A stretch of DNA of 64,000 bases from Sphaerosporella brunnea. Its lineage: Eukaryota; Ascomycota; Pezizomycetes; Pezizales; Pyronemataceae. The stretch spans positions 37,016 to 101,015 of the forward strand of contig VXIS01000165.1 of assembly GCA_008704415.1 (NCBI GenBank), read 5' to 3'. The notes beneath the pieces are model-generated. The model did not search any database, had not been told where the DNA came from, and saw nothing but the letters and a program-made list of their open reading frames with translations. Below, piece by piece: positions 41,139 through 52,723 of this stretch; the first letter of the stretch is position 1; each line of letters opens with the position of its first letter. Position numbers and translations under genes: made by a program.

Positions 41139-42679
41139 ATGGCGACGAAGACGGGAATTGACTACAAAGAAGGTGAGCATTTCAGCCAGCTTCCACGGAA
41201 CGCGTTGATAACAACACCTTTGCAGTTACGAAACACAACACCCGCGACTCCTGCTGGGTGATAATCCACAATCAAGTCTATGACGTGACGGACTTCCTTG
41301 ACTCGCACCCAGGCGGCGCAAATGTGATCCTGCGCAACAGCGGCGGCGATGCGACGGCCGAGTATGATCCTATCCATCCGCCGGGCACCATCGAAGAAAC
41401 GCTCAGTTCCTCCCAAATCCTCGGCCCAGTCGATCCATCCACCATTCCCGCGGGTGCTGCCCCAACAACCAGCACCTCTCAGCCTGCTTCGGAGCAAGTG
41501 ACGCTTCCCCCACTATTCACCCAGATCAACCTGCACGACTTCGAAAAAACCGCACAAAAAGTGCTATCCCCGAAAGGCTGGGCCTACTACTCCTCGGCAG
41601 CAGACGATGAATACACGCGAATCCACAACAACGCAATTTTCCGCTCTATGTTACTTCGCCCCAGAATCTTCCGTGACGTAAAGGATATAGACCTCTCCAC
41701 TACACTCCTTGGCATTCCCTCGCGTCTCCCGCTTTTTATTGCCCCAACGGCAATGGCAAGGCTTGCCCACCCAACCGGAGAATGCGGCATCGCCGAAGCC
41801 GCCGGAAAACGTGGCATCATCCAGTGCATCTCCAACAACGCCTCCATGCGGCCGGAACAAGTCAGTGCCGCCCGCGTATCCCCAGACCAGCCGCTGTGGT
41901 GGCAGCTCTACACCCAAACCGACAGATCCAAATCGGAAGCGCAACTTGCGCGGATCTCCGCCCCGGACTCTGGTTACAAAGCCGTGGTCTGGACACTCGA
42001 CGCGCCCACGCCCGGTAAGCGCGAGTCAGATGAGCGCATAGCCAACGCTGTTGCCGCAAAATCGGCCACATCAGGCCACGGCGTTGATAACGGTGCCCCG
42101 AAAAAAGCTCAGGGTTTGGCAAAAGAATTGTTTGCCGGAACGTCGGCAGACTTGACGTGGACGGATCTGGAGTGGTTGAGGAAACACACGCATCTGCCGA
42201 TTATTCTCAAGGGGATACAAACTCATGAGGATGCGCTGCTGGCGTGTTCTCCGCGGTGCTTAGCTCTCGGTGTCAAGGCTATCATCCTTTCGAACCACGG
42301 TGGAAGAGCCGCTGATACGTCGCCGCCCGCTCTGCTTACCCTCCTGGAAATCAACAAATACACGCCTGAGGTGCTGCAGAAGCTGGAGGTGTATATCGAC
42401 GGCGGTATCAGGCGTGGAACGGACATTGTGAAGGCTGTGGCACTTGGAGCGAGGGCCGTGGGCATTGGAAGACCCGCGCTGTTTGGACTCTCGGGATATG
42501 GACCAGCCGGCGTGGAGAGGGTTATTGAGATTTTGGAGGACGAGTTGGCGACGGCGGTTAGGTTGCTGGGAGAAAATAAGATTGCGGATATTGGCAGGAG
42601 GCATGTTAATGTTAGCCGTCTGATGCAGGAGATGTATGTGGAAGAACAGGATGAGAGGAGGCTCAAGGCAAAGTTGTGA
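41139..42679 (+). CDS. L-lactate dehydrogenase (cytochrome b2-like)
   Basis: Flavocytochrome b2 oxidises L-lactate to pyruvate and passes electrons to cytochrome c. Exons are 41139-41172 and 41226-42679 (53 nt intron), 495 residues. The N-terminal cytochrome b5 domain has the haem motif FLDSHPGG (35-42). The FMN domain follows: KGWAYYSSAADDE, FIAPTAMARLAHP, WWQLYTQTDR, PIILKGIQTHEDAL with the flavin Lys, the catalytic His and Arg in SNHGGRAAD, DGGIRRGTDIVKA and GIGRPALFGL. Yeast Cyb2 (591) has a mitochondrial presequence that is missing here, so a cytosolic place or another acceptor is possible. Other members of the family oxidise different 2-hydroxy acids, so the substrate is not proven. The SPRCLAL segment before the His motif is unusual. 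Confidence 0.88.
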
Positions 42680-43281
42680 TTCGCTAATTACATACCTTAT
42701 AGATGTCGGTGTCTATTAAGGAGGTGCACGTATTTTGCAAGACAGGCTCTGGATGAGTCCGATTGACCGAGTGATTAACTGTGACTCAAACATCATCTCC
42801 TATCCTCCACCACAACCACAACCCATCACCACAACTCTACACCTAAGCTACCGGGCTATAAGCGAGTTGCTATGCAGTGGCCCACATCCAGCATTTCCCT
42901 ATCTGCAAAAACGCAACCGCTGAGCACAACAACATGCACAGACATATTGGCAGACAACGCTGAATCGATTTGCACACGATACCATCCAATGAATGTAGTG
43001 TCCACCTGAGCGGGTGTTTTTTCAACCTGGAAAGGGGAGCATATGAGTTTGCACCAAAGCAACAAAAGCAAACGCAAAAACAAACCGTTTCGTATCGAAA
43101 AGTTGATTTGCAGACAACTCTGTCCTCCATGACGCTATGGCTTGTTTTAGCAAACGGCAAACACCACAATGGCTTCAACAAGTGGAATTGCACTTCAAAT
43201 GATCGGCAATCCTGACATGCTCGGCACCTACTTTGGGGCCCATGGCCCAGCTGGACTCGAAAACAGAGCCCCACCGACCAG
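42680..43281. other. Intergenic, no supported gene
   Basis: Downstream flank of the lactate dehydrogenase gene. A 153-codon minus-strand frame (42870-43331) is Cys- and Phe-rich without a domain and is not called. Confidence 0.45.
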
Positions 43282-43594
43282 ATGTTGAGCCCTACAGTCC
43301 CAGGCAGTGAGTTGGACAAAGTCAAGTTCAATCCACCTGGCGCGGTCGCTTCTTCTGTAACACCCTGGCAGCGTGCTAATGGCTACCAATCAATCTTTCG
43401 ATCCGGACTCCGACTATGCCACAAGTTCATGCCTATCGTACAGTCATCCGGCATGGGCAAGTCGAGGAGTAGATATGCCACACAGACGGTGGTATGGTGT
43501 TTACCCTCCAAGCCGGCAACCAGACTGCGTAGAGGTCGCACGGCTGCTGCGTTCCAGGGACAGAGCTTCACGCGATGATTTTCGGTGCGGCTGA
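43282..43594 (+). pseudogene. Fragment of a P-loop protein gene
   Basis: In one frame, PIVQSSGMGKSR (about 43430-43466) is a Walker A-like motif in the setting seen in large fungal proteins of unknown function that carry a QSSGxGKSR motif. The upstream residues (YQSIFRSGLRLCHKF) also fit. Just after it the likeness passes to another frame (GVYPPSRQPDCVEVARLLRS), where Pro and Arg residues match the usual next segment. The switch needs a frameshift, and no start, end or further domain is found within 1 kb. I take it as a decayed fragment of a multicopy gene. The family recognition is from memory and tentative. Confidence 0.4.
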
Positions 43595-44919
43595 GGATGG
43601 CCAGTGGAACCGGTATCACCGTCTTCAGTGATACAGACTCAAAGAACGGCAGAACGCGCTCTCAAAGAGTTCGAAGCCGCCGCCGCCCAAACTGTTCACC
43701 ACCGCAGACTCCCAGCTTAGTACACAGTCAAAGCCATCGGCTTCGGCAACAGGACGGCTCCCGTGGACCCTCCCGCGGACGGACCAGTTACATACACGAC
43801 GGACGGTTCCCTCGATGACGAGAAAACTGATCCTTAGGGGCCACAAATAGCATGCACATTACCAACTTCTTCAATTTACAGTTGTCAGTTCCCTCACACT
43901 GCAATTCACAACCCCCCCCCCCCCGCCCCCCCCCTCTTACCTGTCGCCGGTAAACCACGGCCCCAGACTCGTGGTGGTATGGTGGTGCGCGCACTATTGG
44001 AAATGTTTGCAAAAAAAAAAACATCGATATAGTAATATCTATATGGTTGAGGACGGCGCTTTGTTTGGGAGTTTTTTTTCTGAAGACTTTGGGCTGGTGG
44101 GGAAAGACTTATTCAGAGTGGTGGTTGTGCTGAAGTAAATATGTAGGTTCCATCAGATGCGGCTTTCCCCAGTGCGGCGTTGGAAATGACGAGTGATAGA
44201 CAATGCCCGCTTGCCCGCTTGCCCGCTCTTCACCGAGACCGGGGGAACAGCACTTTTAGGTACATAGGCGTTTCGGTGGCCAAGGTTTCCACTCCCATCC
44301 ACCGCAATAATTCCTGTAACTGTGGTAGTTGGCTCAGTTGGTTGTGGCCATTGATAAAGTTCTGACATCGATATCCAGAAGCTGCATACGGGATAACTAT
44401 GCCTCTTCTCCCAAACTATCAGTAGCTTCTACATTCCTAGTCTAGACAGCAGAGCGGAATGATGTTAATGCCTGACCGGCATCTACATAGTTAGCCAGAA
44501 TCAAAAAAATGCAGGCGCATTAACGTGGCTGAAACTTACTCAAAGGAGAAGGAGTTTTTGTTTGCCTTGCCTACCCACACCGGTTTGCCACCGACAAAAA
44601 AAGCAATAATCTCGGCCACATCTCCGGACATAATGTATTTAAAAAATCCCCGCGCGATTACTGCCGCAGTACTAGGGCTAGCATTACAGTTTTTGAAATA
44701 TAATCGCATTACAGATGATTACCAGATTAGGCCGGCGCTCTTCTGACCTACATATTTATCATAGCGCAATGGCACGGAGACAATATTACAAATGTTGTCA
44801 CACCGCGATGCTATGGCAGGACTACGAGTTGCTTGCAAAATATGGCATCTATTTTCGTATTCGGTAAACGAATTGAGTCTGGTATCGTTACAGTATTGTT
44901 GCGCGGTACCGAAAGAAAG

Positions 44920-45018
44920 GGTTTTTTTTTTTTTTTTAATATTCTTTAATACTTTCTAATATTTTCCAATATTTTAATATTTTAATATGTATTTTAATAT
45001 ATATTTATTGTTTACTTT
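44920..45018. repeat. AT-rich tract with aatatttt repeats
   Basis: An 18 nt T run is followed by about 65 bp of ttaatattttaatat-like sequence and a second T run. Base composition is far below that of the surroundings. It may be a DNA-unwinding or scaffold element, or merely slippage product. Confidence 0.7.
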
Positions 45019-45233
45019 TTTTTTTTACCTTTACTAAACGCTCCATACTTTATTTGTACTTCCTAAACACCATGCTATTCTACTTTACGTGCCATTTCTA
45101 CTCTCATCACGTCAAGGTCACTTGGTCCTACTGCTCAAACCCGTCACCTATTACCAAACCCACGGCGCCGTCACCCAGAAGCATTCGCCGGCTCGGGTAG
45201 ACTTAACCCTGTGATTTGACATCCGACGGAGCG

Positions 45234-45259
45234 CGGCGGTGGTGGTGGTGGTGGTGGTG
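45234..45259. repeat. GGT trinucleotide microsatellite
   Basis: About eight GGT units in non-coding sequence. Confidence 0.85.
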
Positions 45260-46812
45260 CTTCCGCAACTGAACTGACCCAACAAGCTACAGCAAGCAAG
45301 CTCTTTACAGCAAGCTCTCCAGCTCCCTCCGTATATCTCATCGGATATCTCGTAGGTGTTACCAGACCGCATCAGCACATCCGGCGAAGCAAGCAAGTAT
45401 TTCGCACAATCACCGGCGAGCGAGCCCGCATTGCCATGGCGATGCACATGATATAAATCAGTAACGCTATGATAGTAATTGAAAATATGTAATTGTGTGC
45501 ACATGCAATTGTGGGCCGTGATGTGTGCTGTTAGTACGGGAGGAAATCGTAACCAGTAATGTTACAACACTAATCGCACCGAGAAGGGGGGGGGGGGATA
45601 CAGTAAGTACATACTCCTTTCCCATTGCTATCCGAGGGAGTGGGTCCCGCGAAAAAAAAAAAAAAAAAACTGCCAAGGCCCCGTCCAAAGTACATACGTC
45701 GGCGAGCTGGGTGGTGGGCGGGCTGGGCATGATAGATAGATAGCCTTCCTTCCCCATTGACCGTTGATGTTGGGGGGGAGGGGGGGGGATCAGTGTACCC
45801 TACATGTAAGAGAATGCCGCAATAGTGAATCCCCACCCTTCCTTACCATACGAACCCGAACTTGAGCAGCTGTTGCAATTGCAGCAGCTCGGCACCTCTC
45901 CAGGAGCGTGCTTGTCGGGACTGCACCCAACATCCAACCACGACAAAGCTGTTTACCTCATTGATATCTCCATCCAGCACGTCCCTACCTTACCTACCAA
46001 CCCCCCCCCCCCCACCAAGCCAAAACGAAGCCATTCCGCGAGCCCACAAATCAAGAAAGCGCGAATCCCCACCACCTCACCTGCCACAACTCCATTCTGT
46101 ACGCTCCACGTAACCCACCAACAAACCAAGCAAACCAACAACCGACCAAATCATCTCCCGGCAGCAAGTCTGGTGGGCGGAGAAGAGCGAACCCTCACAC
46201 AGTGGGGGGTATCTGACACTCTCCAGCACACCCCCTCCCCCCCCCCCCTTCCCACCAACCGTAACCGTACAAAAGTGCTCAAGCACACCCCTCCCCCCCT
46301 CCCCCTTCAGCCACAGTTGCATCAGTTGCATCAGTTGCGTCAGAACGTAGAACAAACCCGCCCACGTGTAAGCTCGTAGGTGTAGCTACATTACTCTCCA
46401 ACAAAGAAAAAAAAGAAAACCTCTTTCTTTGTCCCCCCGCCCCCTTCTTTCAAACATCACCGTCTCAACCCCGCCTTCTCCCGCCCCAGGTTTCGCCAAC
46501 GTCCTTTCTTCCACTTGAGAACCAAATTGCACATCATAAAATTTTTGCACCCAGCCCGAGTGATCTCCAATGACTACACAAGTAATTTCCCATATCCCCT
46601 CGCGCTTCTTCGCGGATTTCGTATATACACGGCGCAGTAATTAAATCCGCAGCTCCCGTCAACAAAAAACAAATCAATGGTGATAGATTCCTCGTGTGAA
46701 AAAGTGCTTAGTCCCAAAAAAAAAAAAAAAAAAAAGGCAAGCCATAAAAATCCGTAACGCCGATGCTATCTTATAAGCCGCCATGAGTTTACTCCTCTTC
46801 TCAGACAATAAC

Positions 46813-48083
46813 CTACGCCCACTTGCCCAGAAGCGCCATCAAGCCTATTTTCCCTCATCGTTAGTCACCCCTAAGGCGAGGGTAGGGAGTGTAAAACGTA
46901 CCAGCTCCCAAAACCATACTTCCAAACGCCGTGAACAATGTAGGCGCACTTGCTTCCCTCATCGTGTTGCTGAAAAGGAAGTCGTGTGCCATGAGCTCCA
47001 CCAGACCCGTAAACAGCAGGATACCAGCGCTGATGGAATCGAAGATTCCATTCACGATGAGCGTCGTCTGACCATTCGGCGGGTATGTCCCTCTCACGCC
47101 CAGTCCGACAGCAATAGCGGTAGGCGTGCTGAGTCCATAAGCGATAGCCATGATCCACGGCGTAACCCGCTTGTTCTCCGGCCACTGCATGCTCGCTAGT
47201 CGCGATCCCAGACCGAGCCCCTCAAACATCTGATGGAAGACGAGGACGATATACAACGTCTTGAACTCCAGGCCCGAGACGGCCAGCGTCAGCCCGATGA
47301 AGACACTGTGGAAGATGACACCGAACTCGAGGATGAACACCGCCGTCAGTTGCGCCACATAGTTGTCGATCATAGACTGTGATTCGACATCGATATGGTC
47401 CGCTGGGCATTCGGCGGGGACGACATCGGCGCTGTTGCGCTGCTCCATTTCGTGGGAGTGGATGTGAGTGCTCGGCTCGATGTCGGCCGGAGCACGCTTT
47501 GCGACGCTAATGCTGGAGGATGTACTGGACACATTGGGTCGTCGTTCCTGCGCGAGTGCTCCCGTGAAACTGTCGAACTTGGCATACCGCATCGTCATGA
47601 GTTCCACAAAAAACATGGAAAACACCGACATCAGCGCGATACCCTGGGCCCATGGGTAACTCGTGATGGGCCCGGCGAGACATGGGTTTGAAAGGGCGGC
47701 GTTCGCTGGTTCAAGGAGCTGTGGCTGTCAGGCCATCTTCGAGTCGGGATGGAGTGATGGGACTTACATGAATGAAAGCGGTAGCAACAATGACACCCGA
47801 GCCGAAGAACTTGCAGAGGAAGAAGACCACCTCAGGAACTTTGACGCTGGGAACCCTTCGGGCAATGAGGGGGAAGAGTGTGCCTGAAAGGGGTTCGTTA
47901 ACGGGAGTCCGAGGGCGCGGGCTCAACAAACGCACCGAAACTTGAGGTCACTAGGATCACAAACACAGCTGAGATCCGCAGACCGATGTTCCCGTTGAAA
48001 TCGTTACCGGTCAAGCATGGAGGCGTTGCTTCGGCCTCCTGCCTTGGGAGGAGGTGGATTAAACCGTCGACCGCCGTTGACAT
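46813..48083 (-). CDS. ZIP-family zinc/iron transporter (Zrt1-like)
   Basis: ZIP proteins carry Zn2+ or Fe2+ into the cytosol. Exons on the minus strand are 47936-48083, 47768-47883, 46902-47718 and 46813-46844 (introns 52, 49 and 57 nt), 370 residues against 376 in yeast Zrt1. The joins restore SSFGTLFPLIARR, TAFIHLLEPANAALSNP and GAGLMALLGKWA, the usual family C-terminus. The variable loop after the third span has a His cluster (STHIHSHEME). The metal-path motifs are HSVFIGLTLAVSG and HQMFEGLGLG in the fourth and fifth of eight spans. The NPCL segment in the loop is conserved in fungal plasma-membrane members. Zinc-dependent control is usual in the family, but I did not find a clear upstream site. 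Confidence 0.93.
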
Positions 48084-49378
48084 TGTCTCGAAGTCAAGTA
48101 TTGGATTTTGGGGGGGGTGAGGGAGGCGGATGGTCTGAGACTTTGAGAGAGTATGAATGGGTTCAGATGCAACTGGCTGGGCAGCAGGCTGTTTAAAAGA
48201 GCAGAAGATGTTTCTGCGATCGCTGTGGCCAGTGGAGGGGGGGATTGGTTGCTGTGGCTGCGATGGACACCTTGGTGGGGAGTGTGCCGGGGGGGGAAGG
48301 TCGGCAATTGGTGACGAAGGGTGGTGGGCAGTTCGTTCGTTCGTTCGTCCAACGAGATTGCGCGGAAAAGCAGCAAGGACCCCCATTAGCAACTTGCAGC
48401 AGCTGAGAACCTTGGTGGATACCTCCCTTCCTTTCTTTTGATCGGCCCGATCTTGAATGGAATTTTCAACTGCTTTCCAGCCACACAGTCACAGCAATTT
48501 CAAAGACCGCCGCCGATGAGAATTTCGACCATTATTGTGATCGTGGGGCAGCAACCTTCTGCGGCAGCCTCGAGTGCACGCTGCCTCTTCCCGCAAGGCG
48601 CCGCATATCCGCCGTAGCCTTTGATCCGTGGGTCGTTTGACTTGCTTCAGCACCATCTCAGGAAACCCGGCTGAAACGCAAAAGTCAACAAAGCGAAGGC
48701 GGACGCCAGCTGTGATTCCCAGCAGCGTACTGCTGGGCCGTCATGTTTGCCGGTGGTGATATTCCAGTGAGCGTTCAAGCCTTGCGTAACAGCGGAAGTC
48801 CGTGCGGTCAAAGAAGAGAAAGCGACCAAATAGCTTCCCGATTTCGAAATGCCTGCAGCCAGGAGCAGGGGGTAGTAAGCAGACGAAGCGAGCGCTTGTC
48901 GCCTACGTCGTAGTGCTTGGGCATCAGGTGACGACTCCCCCCACGTGCAATACAATGAATACATCCTGATGCGCGGGAAACTCATTTACTCTACATGACG
49001 ATCACACAGAAATCAGCACGTACCGGGGACCCGGGTATGCTTGATTTCAGCTCTGTACTTCCCCGCGTGGGCAGTTAGTACCACACCACCACGACATAAC
49101 AATATCGAGTATCGCTTGTTTGACCTGGCTCCCACTATTAGCATTAATCACAGTTATCGCTTCCAGCCGCCCGCATCCAGCTCAGACTAGCGACGAGAGA
49201 GAGTAGTCGTAGTCGGCAGTTGCCTGAGACCTCTGCTCTCTGCTCCGGACCCCGCGGCCCGTAGAAAATTTTATACATCTCGTGCAGCGTGGTCGTATCC
49301 ACGGCCTTGGCGCAGCGGGCACCAATAACCTTTGCTCGTTCGTTGTTGAAGGGTACTCCGTTGATTGACCGTCCGATC
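48084..49378. other. ZIP gene promoter and empty region
   Basis: The upstream side of the ZIP gene. It contains four to five ttcg repeats at 48334-48351 and G runs near 48109-48117 and 48237-48243. Small frames on both strands have no domain. I see no gene. Confidence 0.5.
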
Positions 49379-49746
49379 ATGGCTACCACAAGCAACAGCC
49401 ACAGAAGACAAAGTGGTGGGTATCGTTCTGTGAAGCGAAGCGCAACTAGAGTAGAGTGCCTACTGAGTAGTTACACTGCATCACAGGCCCTTGTTGCAGG
49501 TCGTCCTGGATCCCGAGCAGCATAAGCACAAACCAGAGACCGATGCTCGACCCGCCTGGTGCACCCGCACCGACAGCCTCCACGGCATTCGCGGAAAGCC
49601 GCTCAGCTGTATCCGCTCGGGGCCGGGCAGGCATTGAGAACCAAAAAATGCAATTGCAGCAAGTGGCTGAAACCTACTCGAAAATATTGAGCTTAAATCA
49701 CCAGATCGAGGAAGTTTTGCGAGATCTCACCCATAAGGGTGCGTAA
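49379..49746 (+). CDS. Small coiled-coil protein, 98 residues
   Basis: The model has exon 1 at 49379-49415, an intron of 71 nt (gtgggt donor, catcacag acceptor) and exon 2 at 49487-49746, with frame kept across the join. A single-exon version from ATG 49543 would have 67 residues. The last 35 residues (ENQKMQLQQVAETYSKIL then SLNHQIEEVLRDLTHKG) form a clear amphipathic helix with heptad spacing, probably a coiled coil. Residues before it are Pro/Ala/Ser-rich. The size and plan resemble small subunits of complexes such as DASH or BLOC-1, but I cannot match any one. No neighbour helps. Confidence 0.45.
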
Positions 49747-50173
49747 AAGCAGAAACCTCCACGCCTGTTTTCTGTTGCATATGCACGTTTTCGAACCCTG
49801 CCATATCCTGTTTCAGCGGCGGCAGCTTCCACCTTTGCCCCCGAGGTTGCCAGCCGGCGCCGAGGGAGACGAGGCTCGGAATAGTAGCGTCGGGCAGCAG
49901 CGGCTCGGTGGGATATCGGTGGTGAGTTTTGTGCTCCCGGAGGCTTTTGGCAGTAAATATATAACTAGTCGCGCCTACCGGCACAGTCACCGCAGCGGCT
50001 GGGCATGGCTGGTCTGTTGTGCAAGTCGCGGCGACGGGTTCGCCACCACATCAAAGGGACGCATATCGCAATACCCCAGCGAAGAGAGCAAGGGCGGTGA
50101 TTGCACATAGGGGGAAGAAACAACTCCAAACTCCCGAAGAAAGGAAGAAAATCCTGTGAGTGATACTTTATGA
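49747..50173. other. Intergenic, no supported gene
   Basis: No coding frame or repeat of note before the transposase remnant. Confidence 0.45.
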
Positions 50174-51430
50174 TCAAGGCCCCCCTGACTCCCTAAGGCC
50201 TCCGCACCGCATTCCCACTCGATTCGGCAGGTGGAATGTCCTCCTCCACCTCCTCCACCTCCTCCGCCTCCTCTCCACCTCCTCCGCCTCCTTCACCTTC
50301 TCCGCCTTCTTCTCCTCAACCTCCATCTCAGAGTCATCCGCCAGATGACACACCTCTCGCTCCACCTCGCTATCTTGCACCTCGATGACATCCCCACCAC
50401 GCCTAGCCCTTCGCTTGCCCTTTGCAGCAGCAGGATGGGCTGCTTTTGCCTTGCCTTTACCATTGGCTTTGCGTAATTTAGGGGGTGGTGGCTCCCGAGC
50501 TACCCACGCCTCCTGGAGGGGCTTCTGGACAGCAAATCGCCAGTCAGAGAGAACTTTCCGGCTTGATTTCGAAGGCCTTTTGCGAGAGAGAACCTGTTTG
50601 AGCTCGGCTTCACGGATTCCCAGCCGTGCGTTAAGAGATTGGCCTTCCGAACTGAGGTCTTTAATGACCTCTTGAGCCTCCTCCATGGTGGTTGGTTCCC
50701 TAGATGCAATCTGCGGTACCACTGTCATGGACTTTTCCACACAGTGTGGAAGGGGTCGCAGGTCTCCTCGGGGCGGCGGCGATGTTGGGTGCTTGCGAAA
50801 CAGCAACGCAAGCTGGGAGTGGGTGAGGACCCGCTGCCGGTTTAAAGGGTGCATGCCCAAGCAGACCAAGCTGACTTGAAGTTTTCAACCGTCACTGCTC
50901 GATCTCTTGCCCTCTCAAACATAGGAAGAGGCTCTGCTTTTCCTAGTGGAGTGTAGAGTCGCACTGTTTGTAGCCACTCATTGATTCGTATGGCAGTCGA
51001 GGGGAGCGCATACCCCAACGTCAAGTGGCTGAAGGAAGTGCCGGAAACCAGAACAGAGCAATCTTGTCCGCGATACAATACTCCTGAAACTCTCGCCATG
51101 TGAGAGGAGTGGTTGTCTAAGATGAGAAGTCGAGTAGCGTCGGGAATGAATGGAAAAACATACACAACGAAGTGGTCCTTTACTGTATCGACGTTCATCT
51201 CTACGACTCTATCACGTTTCACAACTCCGACTACCTTTATACCGACCTCCGGGTGACGTCTCAAGAAGCGTGCTGTGAAGTGGTCGCCGATAGTTGCTTG
51301 GGGTTGTTCCCCACGCCATTTCACGATCTCAAATACCATCTGCCGCACCTCCTTATGCCTTGGTGCGAACCGCAACGCGTCTCTATCCTCAATCCAGCGT
51401 ACCATTTCATTCTCCTCCCCTGGGGTTAGG
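50174..51430 (-). mobile_element. Pogo/Fot-type transposase remnant, internally deleted
   Basis: Two minus-strand frames form one decayed DDE transposase. The first (50842-51405) has a CENP-B-type helix-turn-helix (LVRWIEDRD-like start, then FTARFLRRHPEV) but passes directly to the region around the second catalytic Asp (RLLILDNHSSHMA). The first DDE block is missing, so about 100-150 residues have been lost. The second frame (50174-50869) continues with the usual C-terminal part: PLNRQRVLTHSQL, then a charged helix, a basic linker (RKANGKGKAKAAH) and an Arg-rich end. The frames overlap and a shift is needed between them. The product would be inactive. I could not find flanking terminal inverted repeats, so the element ends are unknown. 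Confidence 0.8.
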
Positions 51431-52723
51431 GTTTGCTAATCCTTCTCTGGCTGGACGAGAGGCGGTTGTGGAGGGTGTTCTTATGGATCCCCTAATGGTC
51501 TGCCACATGCTTTATCTTCGCCTCTGGATGCTCAAGATCCTTGAGTGCTTTCGCTATTCTCTCCTCCCGATTTTCGTAGTCCTCGGCGTCGTTGCGGCAT
51601 TGTAGGGTGGTGTTGTTGTTCAGGTGCGTTGCGACTGGACGTCCTAACCCGTGCACAACAGGCCAGCCATGCTGCGCCGGCGACGATATGGGAGTTCAGG
51701 TATGAAGGTTGGATTTCGGTATGTACTTAACCCGCAGCTGTTTCGCCACCAGGGCCTGCCTCCTAGGGCTATAGCCTACAGCATAGAAAGCCGGCCGGCC
51801 ACGAACAGAGAGAGTGCCGCGGCTAATGTTTTATCGCTCTCGGTTCAAACTTTAAATCCACATAGTAAGCAGCCCAAAGACCCAAGGACCGCAGCAAACA
51901 GCCTGCCAGCCCACCGGGGCCATTTGGGCCGGCTGCCCGCAGCAAGGCTTGCTGGCATGGTCGTTTCCGCGTGGGAACCTGAATCCGGATGCGTGTACCC
52001 TCCCAGACGGGCGCCACACACCCCACACCCACGGTAAAAAACTTTGCATTCGAATCTTTGATTACCTCGGATTTGACACCTTCAGTGCATGTATGTGTTG
52101 TATTATACATAACAAGAGCTAGCTTTCGGCGCGAGCCGTGTAACTATTATGGGCTACATCACACAACTTCTAAGGTGGTGCTCTCTGCAAACGAAGTGCA
52201 CATTGCCACAGCATTAAACTGTGTCTCACAGTCCGGCATTCTTCTTGTTCGCTCAGCTTTAACGCCCACAACTGATCATCTGTGGTGTAGATAACGGCAT
52301 CCTTGCCGGAGGGCCACGTCCGCAAGAGAGATAGGACCGGCTCGCCGCCTGATGCCTCATTCCCCGCTCGCAACATCACCGCACCATATCTTCGGCAATC
52401 ATGTAGATAGAGCAGAGGCTACGCTGTGCGGTCCAGATTTTGGAAGGTAAGGATCCCAGAAGAGCCGTGCGTGTGCTCCGAAGATTTAAGGCAGTGTAAC
52501 TCATAGTCTATCACTCGGAAATGCCGCACAAACCTCCTTCAAGTTACTTAATCTAGAGGTGGACAATATCTCGGACTCTATCTATACAATCTTAGCCATA
52601 CGCGGAGCCCCCTCACCCCCCTCTGGGACCAGTTGCAATTGCTCTTTCGAGATTCTCCTCCGAAGCGGGGCGGTACTTCACGATGTTGTCCTCACAATTG
52701 TAAAGGTAACTACCCGGCAAAGA
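51431..52723. other. Repeat-like region without a supported gene
   Basis: No protein gene is supported. The part at about 51868-51955 has cagcccaaa and gccggctgcccg motifs like the subterminal repeats of the hAT-like element at 61507-62203, so it may be an old fragment of that family. Confidence 0.35.

Larger units (their letters stand above)
43595..46812. other. 3.2 kb low-complexity gap without a supported gene
   Basis: The region has many homopolymers and simple repeats: C runs at about 43911-43938, A run at 44012-44021, T run and AT-rich tract at 44920-45018, GGT repeats at 45234-45259, G run at 45587-45597, A run at 45652-45669, C runs near 46001-46013 and 46228-46247, and A run at 46716-46734. 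A 184-codon frame at 45825-46379 starts at GTG, is Pro/Thr-rich and is not called. The right end holds the 3' flank of the ZIP gene. Confidence 0.5.

Noticed and set aside
44920..45018. Replication origin in the AT-rich tract
   Set aside because: No sound consensus exists for filamentous fungi, and the best match to the yeast core has a mismatch at a required base.
45825..46379. 184-codon Pro/Thr-rich plus-strand frame
   Set aside because: It starts at GTG, crosses several C runs and lacks any domain; the openness follows from base composition.
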